This document shows positions 7,001 through 13,472 of a DNA stretch of 15,710 nt, one piece after another. The stretch comes from CAZTPH01 sp031552655. Its GTDB lineage: Bacteria > Pseudomonadota > Gammaproteobacteria > UBA9339. The notes under the pieces are model-generated. The model saw only the letters and a program-made list of their open reading frames with translations, searched no databases and was not told the DNA's origin. Positions within the stretch are counted from its first letter, which is position 1. Each line of letters begins with the position of its first letter. The stretch spans positions 1 through 15,710 of the forward strand of contig JAVBML010000062.1 in the NCBI GenBank assembly GCA_031552655.1, given 5' to 3'. Made by a program: the position numbers and the translations under genes.

Positions 7001-8142
7001 CTACGAAAACTCTTCTCCTGGGTAAAAAGAGCGATGGTGGCATTCGGGGATTGAAAGCGGGAGTAGCTATTACGGAAGCTATGTTAACAGAAATTCCCCG
7101 GGAAAAGTGGTTTGAAATTGCTCTGACTAAGGGAGAAAATGCCGAAAAATTGGAGTTATTGGCTAAGCAGGTGAAGAAAATCATGAAGGATCATGATAAA
7201 AAGGTGGAATTTGAAAGAAAAAAACTTGCCCACGGTGATGATCTAGCGCCGGGAGTGTTAAAGGTTGTAAAGGTATCTCTGGCAGTTAAGAGACGCATTC
7301 AAGCAGGGGATAAGATGGCAGGAAGACATGGTAATAAAGGTGTAATTTCCATCATTGCACCCGTTGAGGATATGCCATTTATGGAGGATGGAACCCCCGT
7401 GGATATTATTTTAAACCCCCTAGGTGTGCCATCGCGTATGAACATTGGCCAGGTGTTGGAAACGCACCTGGGATGGGCAGCGAAGAGTTTGGGAGTTAAA
7501 ATCCAGCAGATGCTTGATGATAAGCGCAAGATAAGTGATATTCGCGAATTTTTACAGAGAATCTATGGTCTTGGTCAGGGGCAGAAAATTAAGCTCGACG
7601 AATTAGCGGACTCGGAAGTTATGGTTCTAGCCAAAAATTTAAGCGATGGTGTTCCTATGGCTACCCCAGTGTTTGATGGTGCCAAGGAGAGTGAAGTTCG
7701 TGCCATGTTAAAACTAGCCGAGTTACCTGAAAGTGGCAAAGCTATTCTCTATGATGGGCGCAGTGGTAATCAGTTTGATCAACCGGTGGCTGTTGGCTAT
7801 ATGTATATGCTAAAGCTGAATCATCTCGTCGATGATAAGATGCATGCAAGATCAACGGGATCCTATAGTTTGGTGACTCAGCAGCCGCTGGGTGGTAAGG
7901 CACAATTCGGTGGCCAACGTTTTGGAGAAATGGAAGTATGGGCTTTGGAGGCTTATGGTGCTGCCTACACTCTCCAGGAGATGTTAACCGTTAAATCCGA
8001 TGATGTGGCTGGTAGAACTAAGATTTACAAGAGAATCGTTGATGGTGATCATGGCATGGAAGCTGGTATGCCGGAATCATTTAATGTTTTAGTAAAGGAG
8101 ATTAGGTCGCTGGGCATTGATGTGGAATTGGAAAGTGACTAG
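4015..8142 (+). CDS. rpoB: DNA-directed RNA polymerase subunit beta
   Basis: This is the catalytic beta subunit, 1375 residues (E. coli 1342). In order: the protrusion and lobe with VINGIERVIVSQLHRSPGVFF and RIIPYRGSWLDFEFDPKD; the first lineage-specific insertion; the rifampicin-site fork QLSQFMDQNNPL...THKRRISALGPGG (about 531-558); the hybrid-binding GDKMAGRHGNKG with active-site lysines K1100 and K1108 (E. coli K1065, K1073); and the clamp segment ending SFNVLVKEIRSLGIDVELESD. Drug-contact residues equivalent to E. coli Q513, D516, H526, R529 and S531 are unchanged, so rifampicin sensitivity is expected. Differences in that cluster are C528, G530, T543 and A544. ATG 4015 is chosen over TTG 4012 from the distance to GAGGG (4004-4008). 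The N-terminus has about 15 residues before the usual family start, and the second insertion is about 14 residues longer than in E. coli. Confidence 0.99.
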   Translation: MSHIQQSRTRNVSVRTSFSYNEKKRIRKSFAKHFTGIEAPYLLMAQVDSYRTFLQNDIGNSNVSDIGLHAVFKSVFPLVSYSNNAQLDYINYTLGEPVFSIRECKIRGLSYAAALRLKLRLTLYEKDASGNRKVKDTKEQEIFMCDLPLMTDTGSFVINGIERVIVSQLHRSPGVFFDHDKGKTHSSGKLLFSARIIPYRGSWLDFEFDPKDCLFVRIDRRRKLPATVLLRALGLTTEQILEEFFETNRIYLEGEEIILDLNPERLRGELASFDIRDSAGNIIVEQGRRVSQKHVLQIQKAGINKLAVPFEYMLDKVIAQPVINKHTGEVLAQANAEFSVELLATFRKAGIKSFEILYVNELDRGLYISDTLRLDTSSNQLEALVEIYRIMRPGEPPTKDTAENLFRNLFFNQERYDLSNVGRMKFNRRLGRSDLVGSGVLTSEDIVDVIKLLVDIRNSKAEVDDIDHLGNRRIRSVGEMIENQFRIGLARVDRVVKERLCFADTENLMPQDIFNTKPVAATVKEFFCSGQLSQFMDQNNPLTAITHKRRISALGPGGLTRERAGFEVRDVHPTHYGRLCPIETPEGPNIGLINSLAVYARINEYGFIESPYFKVVDGKVTEEIEFLSAIEDGNFHIAQANVTIDKNGRLVDELVQCRYRGESTFTSVENVSYIDVSPSQMVSVATALIPFLEHDDTSRALMGSNMQRQAVPTIKSEKPLVGTGMERKVAVDSGVTIVAQRGGIVDFVDASRIVVKVDSDNLAKEDEVGVDIYDLIKYTRSNQNTCITQRPLVEIGDHINCGDVLADGPSTDFGELALGQNLLVAFMPWNGYNFEDSIIISERVAEEERFTTIHIQELTCIARDTKLGPEEITADIPNIGERALAKLDSSGIVHIGAEVTVGDILVGKVTPKGETQLTPEEKLLRAIFGEKASDIKDSSLRVPSGTSGTIVDVQIFTRDGVEKDERAKESEKAAFAKIKKNLADELRIKLDVIYKATKTLLLGKKSDGGIRGLKAGVAITEAMLTEIPREKWFEIALTKGENAEKLELLAKQVKKIMKDHDKKVEFERKKLAHGDDLAPGVLKVVKVSLAVKRRIQAGDKMAGRHGNKGVISIIAPVEDMPFMEDGTPVDIILNPLGVPSRMNIGQVLETHLGWAAKSLGVKIQQMLDDKRKISDIREFLQRIYGLGQGQKIKLDELADSEVMVLAKNLSDGVPMATPVFDGAKESEVRAMLKLAELPESGKAILYDGRSGNQFDQPVAVGYMYMLKLNHLVDDKMHARSTGSYSLVTQQPLGGKAQFGGQRFGEMEVWALEAYGAAYTLQEMLTVKSDDVAGRTKIYKRIVDGDHGMEAGMPESFNVLVKEIRSLGIDVELESD

Positions 8143-8191
8143 GGGTAACCAATTGTGGCTTTATACAATGTTTTCTATAGAGGGTTAGAAT

Positions 8192-11100
8192 TTGAAAAAT
8201 TTATTTAATTTAATAAAAAAAGGACAACCTGAAGAATTTGATGCAATTCGTATTAGCATTGCATCTCCCGATACCATTCGTTCCTGGTCCTACGGGGAAG
8301 TTAGAAAACCGGAAACTATTAACTATCGCACATTTAAACCCGAAAGAGAGGGATTGTTTTGCGCTAAAATATTTGGTCCCGTAAAGGATTACGAATGTCT
8401 CTGTGGCAAATATAAACGCCTAAAGCACCGCGGTGTTATTTGCGAAAAATGTGGTGTCGAAGTAACGGTATCAAAGGTACGTCGTGAACGCATGGGTCAC
8501 ATCGAGCTTGCCTGTCCCGTGGCTCACATTTGGTACCTAAAGTCATTACCATCGCGCATTGGAATTCTTCTTGATATAAGCTTACGCGACATTGAGCGTA
8601 TTTTATATTTTGAATCCTATATTGTGGTTAATCCTGGAATGACACCTCTGGAAAAGGGTGCTTTGCTTACGGATGAGGAATATCAGGAAGCGCTGGAGCA
8701 ATATGGCAATGATTTTGAAGCCATGATGGGAGCAGAAGCCATTCAAAAGTTACTGCAGCAAATTGATTTGGTAGAGGAAATTGCCTCTTTAAGTGAGGAA
8801 TTGGCGACCACGTCCTACGATACTAAATTTAAGAAGCTTAGTAAGCGTCTACGAGTATTGGAAGCCTTCCGGGAATCTGGTAATAAACCGGAATGGATGA
8901 TTTTAACCGTATTACCGGTTTTACCACCGGATTTACGCCCCTTGGTACCTCTAGATGGCGGAAGATTTGCAACTTCCGATTTAAATGATCTCTATCGCAG
9001 AGTAATTAATCGCAATAATCGACTAAGGAGACTATTAGATCTCAGTGCTCCAGATATTATTGTACGCAATGAAAAAAGAATGCTACAGGAAGCGGTGGAT
9101 GCTCTGCTGGATAATGGACGTCGAGGTAAAGCCATTACGGGTGCTAATAAGCGGCCACTGAAGTCCCTGGCCGATGTCATAAAGGGAAAACAGGGACGCT
9201 TTAGACAAAATTTGCTAGGTAAGCGCGTGGATTATTCGGGAAGGTCAGTTATTGTTGTCGGTCCAACTCTTAAATTGCACCAGTGCGGTTTACCAAAGAA
9301 AATGGCTCTGGAGTTATTTAAGCCATTTATTTATAGCAAATTGCAGTTTCGAGGTTTAGCTACGACGATTAAGGCAGCTAAGAAAATGGTGGATAGTGAG
9401 GTAGCTGAGGTTTGGGATATTCTCGAAGAGGTGATTCGGGAACATCCCGTACTGCTCAATCGAGCTCCAACATTACACCGCCTTGGAATTCAGGCCTTTG
9501 AACCGGTTCTTATCGAAGGTAAAGCAATTCAATTGCATCCCCTGGTATGTACTGCCTATAATGCTGATTTTGATGGAGATCAAATGGCAGTTCACGTACC
9601 ATTGACCGTGGAGGCTCAGCTGGAGGCGCGGGTGCTCATGATGTCAACAAACAATATTTTATCTCCAGCCAATGGGGAGCCCATCATTGTGGCAACCCAG
9701 GACATAGTTTTGGGTTTATATTACATGACCAGGGAAAGAATTAATGCCCCGGGGGAGGGCAGTCTTTTCGCTGATATTGCAGAGGCTGTGCGCGGCTATG
9801 AAACGGAGAGAGTGGCTCTGCAGGCCAAAGTTAAGGTGAGAATTCAGGAGGTAACTCTTGATGCACAGGGACAGGAAGTTTCGGAGAGAAAGTTGGTTGA
9901 TACCACCGTCGGTAGAGCGATTCTTTGGAGCATCGTTCCCCGGGGGCTATCATTTAGCTTAATTGACCGTCCTCTCACTAAAAAAGCTATTTCTAGTTTG
10001 CTGAGTCATTGCTACCGTATTTTAGGTACGAAAGCTACCGTTATCTTTGCCGATCAACTTATGTATATGGGATTTAGATATGCTACCAAGGCAGCTATAT
10101 CTATAGGATTGGATGATATCGTGGTGCCCGAAAGAAAACAGGAAATAATCGCAAAGGCTGAAAAAGAAGTTTCAAGTATAGAAAAACAATATGTTTCAGG
10201 ATTTGTGACTCACGGTGAGCGCTATAATAAAGTTATTGATATTTGGTCCCGCACTAATGATCAGGTAGCGAAGGCAATGATGGAAAATCTTTCCACGGAA
10301 ACAGTGGTTGATCGCAGTGGTAAAACAGTATCCCAGGGGTCATTTAATCCCATATTTATGATGGCAGATTCTGGAGCTCGTGGTTCCGCAGCTCAAATTA
10401 GGCAGCTTGCTGGTATGCGTGGCTTAATGTCTAAGCCCGACGGCACTATTATGGAAACCCCCATTACGGCAAATTTTAGGGAAGGGCTCAGTGTATTGCA
10501 GTATTTTACTTCAACTCATGGAGCGCGTAAAGGATTAGCGGATACCGCTTTGAAGACTGCCAATTCAGGCTATTTAACACGTCGTCTGGTGGACGTTGCC
10601 CAGGATTTAGTAGTGCGGGAATTTGACTGTGGCACGGCGGATTGTATTATTATGAAACCCCTCATTGAAGGAGGGGATGTGGTGGAGTCTTTACACGATA
10701 GAGTGTTGGGCAGAGTTTGCGCCGAGGATATTATGGATCCCATCAATGGCCAAATTTTAATACCCGTTAATACATTATTGGATGAAGTTAAAATAAAGGT
10801 CATTGAGGCGCATGCCATAGATCAAATTAAGGTTCGTTCACCCATAACTTGTGACACATCACATGGAGTCTGTGCCATGTGCTATGGTAGAGATCTATCG
10901 CGGGGACATTTAGTTAACATTGGGGAAGCCATAGGTACCATGGCTGCGCAATCCATAGGTGAGCCGGGAACTCAGTTGACCATGCGTACTTTCCACATTG
11001 GAGGTGCGGCATCGCGTACTACGGCAATTAATAGTATTCAGGTAAAATCCCATGGTCGCATACGCTTGCTTAATACGAAGACTGTTAAGCAAACCGATGG

Positions 11101-12424
11101 TAAATTAATTGTTGTATCGCGTTCGGGAGAATTATCCGTGGTGGATACCTCGGGAAGAGAGAAGGAACGCTATAAAATTCCCTACGGCGCTGCCCTAGTC
11201 ATGGATAGCAATGATGCTTGTAAAGCGGGACAAATAATTGCCGAGTGGGATCCCCATACGCACCCCATTATTACAGAAGTTAAAGGTATGGTGCGCTTCG
11301 TTGATTTGGTTGAAGGAATTAGCATGCGAAGACAGACGGATGAACTTACGGGATTGAGTACCATTGTGGTGGTCAATACTGCTCAGCGCAGTGGTAATGT
11401 TGGCCGCGAACTTAGGCCCATGGTAAAGTTGGTTGACAATGCTGGAAAGGATCTTTATTTAAGTGGTACCAACGTTGCAGCTCAGTATTTTTTACCCCTT
11501 GGGGCTATTTTGCACATAGAAGATGGTTCCATAGTTGATGCCGGTGATGTGGTAGCTCGTATTCCCCAGGGTGTTTCTAAAACCCGAGATATTACCGGTG
11601 GTTTACCCAGGGTAGCAGATCTTTTTGAAGCTCGTAAGCCGAAGGATCCTGCGATTTTAGCGGAGATTTCTGGCATAGTAAGTTTCGGTAAAGAGACCAA
11701 GGGTAAGAGAAGATTAGTTATTACGGGAACGGATGGAGTAGTACATGAGGAGTTAATTAATAAGTGGTGCAATGTGGGGATATTTGAAGGAGAATATGTG
11801 GAAAAGGGAGAAATGATCTCCGATGGTCCTGCGGATCCCCAGGATGTGCTACGGTTACTGGGAGTAAACGCTCTTTCAAACTATATAATTAATGAAGTGC
11901 AAGATGTTTATCGTTTGCAGGGAGTAAAAATTAATGATAAGCACATAGAGGTTATTTTACGCCAGATGCTAAAAAGGGTTATCATTACTGAGCCCGGTAA
12001 TACTAAGTTTCTTAAAGATGAGCAAGTAGATAAAGCTGTGGTTCTGGAAGCAAATAGATTGATGGTGGAAGAAAATAAGGTTCCCGCTAAATTTGATCTA
12101 ATGTTATTTGGTATTACTAAAGCATCTCTAGCTACGGAATCTTTCTTTTCGGCAGCGTCTTTCCAGGAAACCACCAGAGTATTGACCGAGGCATCAATTA
12201 ATGGCAAGAAAGATCATCTACGAGGCTTGAAAGAGAATGTTATCGTTGGTCGCCTGATTTCAGCGGGTACTGGTTTTGCCTACCACACCGAGAGGCTTAA
12301 AAAGAAAGTTGCTGAGGCAAAGTCGGAGGAGACCATAAAGGAGGAGACGGAAATGGCTGTGAAAAAAGCTGAGCAAGCTCTAGGTGATGCTTTGAGATCC
12401 TATGAGAATGCCAATGCGGGGTAA
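8192..12424 (+). CDS. rpoC: DNA-directed RNA polymerase subunit beta'
   Basis: Beta' carries the catalytic Mg-binding loop and the clamp. The 1410-residue protein (E. coli 1407) is collinear with the family. The N-terminal zinc site has C69, C71, C84 and C87. The bridge to the active centre includes GKRVDYSGRSVIVVGP. NADFDGD is at 457-463 with the three aspartates intact. The trigger-loop region contains MADSGARGSAAQIRQLAGMRGLM and TANFREGLSVLQYF, and the second zinc site has C813, C887, C894 and C897. The C-terminus is KETKGKRRLVITG, KASLATESFFSAASFQETTRVLTEA and GLKENVIVGRLISAGTG, followed by a charged helical tail. The start is TTG 8192: it gives the family N-terminus MKNLFNLIK, lies 7 nt after GAGGG (8180-8184), and no ATG or GTG is nearby. 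It follows rpoB by 49 nt. Confidence 0.99.
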   Translation: MKNLFNLIKKGQPEEFDAIRISIASPDTIRSWSYGEVRKPETINYRTFKPEREGLFCAKIFGPVKDYECLCGKYKRLKHRGVICEKCGVEVTVSKVRRERMGHIELACPVAHIWYLKSLPSRIGILLDISLRDIERILYFESYIVVNPGMTPLEKGALLTDEEYQEALEQYGNDFEAMMGAEAIQKLLQQIDLVEEIASLSEELATTSYDTKFKKLSKRLRVLEAFRESGNKPEWMILTVLPVLPPDLRPLVPLDGGRFATSDLNDLYRRVINRNNRLRRLLDLSAPDIIVRNEKRMLQEAVDALLDNGRRGKAITGANKRPLKSLADVIKGKQGRFRQNLLGKRVDYSGRSVIVVGPTLKLHQCGLPKKMALELFKPFIYSKLQFRGLATTIKAAKKMVDSEVAEVWDILEEVIREHPVLLNRAPTLHRLGIQAFEPVLIEGKAIQLHPLVCTAYNADFDGDQMAVHVPLTVEAQLEARVLMMSTNNILSPANGEPIIVATQDIVLGLYYMTRERINAPGEGSLFADIAEAVRGYETERVALQAKVKVRIQEVTLDAQGQEVSERKLVDTTVGRAILWSIVPRGLSFSLIDRPLTKKAISSLLSHCYRILGTKATVIFADQLMYMGFRYATKAAISIGLDDIVVPERKQEIIAKAEKEVSSIEKQYVSGFVTHGERYNKVIDIWSRTNDQVAKAMMENLSTETVVDRSGKTVSQGSFNPIFMMADSGARGSAAQIRQLAGMRGLMSKPDGTIMETPITANFREGLSVLQYFTSTHGARKGLADTALKTANSGYLTRRLVDVAQDLVVREFDCGTADCIIMKPLIEGGDVVESLHDRVLGRVCAEDIMDPINGQILIPVNTLLDEVKIKVIEAHAIDQIKVRSPITCDTSHGVCAMCYGRDLSRGHLVNIGEAIGTMAAQSIGEPGTQLTMRTFHIGGAASRTTAINSIQVKSHGRIRLLNTKTVKQTDGKLIVVSRSGELSVVDTSGREKERYKIPYGAALVMDSNDACKAGQIIAEWDPHTHPIITEVKGMVRFVDLVEGISMRRQTDELTGLSTIVVVNTAQRSGNVGRELRPMVKLVDNAGKDLYLSGTNVAAQYFLPLGAILHIEDGSIVDAGDVVARIPQGVSKTRDITGGLPRVADLFEARKPKDPAILAEISGIVSFGKETKGKRRLVITGTDGVVHEELINKWCNVGIFEGEYVEKGEMISDGPADPQDVLRLLGVNALSNYIINEVQDVYRLQGVKINDKHIEVILRQMLKRVIITEPGNTKFLKDEQVDKAVVLEANRLMVEENKVPAKFDLMLFGITKASLATESFFSAASFQETTRVLTEASINGKKDHLRGLKENVIVGRLISAGTGFAYHTERLKKKVAEAKSEETIKEETEMAVKKAEQALGDALRSYENANAG

Positions 12425-12453
12425 TTTAATTTAGATAATTGAGATCATTTTGC

Positions 12454-12482
12454 TTGACATACTGTGTTTAGCTAATTAGAAT
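12454..12482 (+). promoter_or_regulatory. Promoter of the str operon (rpsL-rpsG-fusA-tuf)
   Basis: TTGACA (12454-12459, perfect -35) and TAGAAT (12477-12482, five of six -10 bases) are separated by exactly 17 nt. The -10 box is followed by CGCGCC (12483-12488), a GC-rich discriminator of the type seen at ppGpp-inhibited stable-RNA and ribosomal-protein promoters. Transcription would start near 12489-12490, leaving a leader of about 60 nt before rpsL. No rho-independent terminator is seen between rpoC and this promoter, so read-through from rpoC is possible. Confidence 0.8.
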
Positions 12483-12548
12483 CGCGCCTCCACACCGTAA
12501 ATTTTAGTGTTTAGTGCATGTGTTCATTTTGTAAGTGGGTATAAGATA

Positions 12549-12923
12549 ATGGCTACTATTAATCAATTAGTAAAAAGTCCTAGGAAGATTAGGTCAATAA
12601 AAAATCCCGTGCCAGCCCTTGAGGGTTGTCCTCAAAAACGGGGAGTATGTACCCGCGTATATACCACCACGCCGAAAAAACCTAACTCGGCTTTGCGCAA
12701 GGTAGCTCGAGTTCGCCTAACCAATGGTATGGAAGTGACCAGTTACATCGGTGGCGAAGGACATAATTTGCAGGAGCACTCCGTAATTCTAATTCGCGGT
12801 GGCCGTGTTAAGGATTTACCAGGGGTACGCTATCACATTGTACGTGGTAGTTTAGATACCACCGGCGTTGAGGGTAGAAAACAGGGTAGATCTAAATATG
12901 GTGCTAAAAAAGCTAAAAAATAA
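12549..12923 (+). CDS. rpsL: 30S ribosomal protein S12
   Basis: S12 lies at the decoding centre and governs fidelity and streptomycin response. The 124-residue product is nearly the same length as in E. coli. It has MATINQLVKSPR, the strongly conserved CPQKRGVCTRVYTTTPKKPNSALRKVARVRL split over about residues 27-57, VTSYIGGEGHNLQEHSV, and GGRVKDLPGVRYH. The two lysines whose substitution gives streptomycin resistance (E. coli K42 and K87 in the mature numbering) are present. ATG 12549 gives the family start. The open frame could be extended to 12507, but those residues are not family-like and lie in the promoter leader. The ribosome binding site is weak (AAGTGGG near 12533-12539). It is the first gene of the str operon. 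Confidence 0.98.
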   Translation: MATINQLVKSPRKIRSIKNPVPALEGCPQKRGVCTRVYTTTPKKPNSALRKVARVRLTNGMEVTSYIGGEGHNLQEHSVILIRGGRVKDLPGVRYHIVRGSLDTTGVEGRKQGRSKYGAKKAKK

Positions 12924-12977
12924 TTAGCATATAATTTGATCATTTGAAATGAATTAATTTTGTATGTAGAAAAAACT

Positions 12978-13466
12978 ATGGCTAGAAGAAAAGCAGCGGC
13001 AAAGAGAACTATATTACCTGATCCAATGTTTGGCAGTGATTTACTTGCTAGATTTATTAATGTTTTAATGTGTAACGGTAAGAAATCGGTGGCCGAAAAG
13101 ATTGTATATGGTGCCTTGCAAAAAGTGGTGGAACAAAAAAATAAAGCTACAAATCAACAGAATTCTGCTTTGGAGTTATTTGAGAAAGCACTGGATATTT
13201 TAAAGCCCACGGTGGAAGTAAGATCGTGTCGCGTGGGAGGAGCTACCTACCAGGTACCCGTTGAAGTGCAACCCAATCGAGGAGTTGCCTTGGCCATGAG
13301 GTGGTTGGTAAAGGCAGCTAATGCGCGCTCGGAAAAGGGTATGGTTTTACGTCTTGCGGGGGAATTTTTAGATATCTACGATGGCAAGGGTGGCGCGGTT
13401 AGAAAGAGAGAAGATGTGCATAAAATGGCAAAAGCAAATCAAGCTTTTGCACACTATAGGTGGTAG
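12978..13466 (+). CDS. rpsG: 30S ribosomal protein S7
   Basis: S7 nucleates assembly of the 30S head and lies near the E site; in E. coli it represses the str operon by binding the rpsL-rpsG spacer. The 162-residue product reads MARRKAAAKRTILPDPMFGSDLLARFINVLM, then KKSVAEKIVYGAL, RPTVEV-type KPTVEVRSCRVGGATYQVPVEVQPNR and ALAMRWLV, and ends KREDVHKMAKANQAFAHYRW. It is six residues longer than the 156-residue form because of a polar insertion rich in Asn, Gln and Lys about residues 52-61. ATG 12978 gives the family start; TTG 12960 is possible but adds non-family residues. No clear Shine-Dalgarno precedes it, so it may depend on rpsL translation. The 54-nt spacer is shorter than the S7 target in E. 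coli. Confidence 0.98.
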   Translation: MARRKAAAKRTILPDPMFGSDLLARFINVLMCNGKKSVAEKIVYGALQKVVEQKNKATNQQNSALELFEKALDILKPTVEVRSCRVGGATYQVPVEVQPNRGVALAMRWLVKAANARSEKGMVLRLAGEFLDIYDGKGGAVRKREDVHKMAKANQAFAHYRW

Positions 13467-13472
13467 CGGTTT

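Noticed and set aside
8151..8169. Small hairpin ATTGT/ACAAT between rpoB and rpoC
   Set aside because: Five AT-rich pairs with an 8-nt loop are within chance expectation.
12425..12453. Terminator after rpoC
   Set aside because: There is only AT-rich sequence without a GC stem; nothing supports intrinsic termination.
12507..12548. Upstream in-frame start for rpsL
   Set aside because: The added residues (MFSACVHFVSGYKI) are unlike S12 and lie in the leader just after the promoter.
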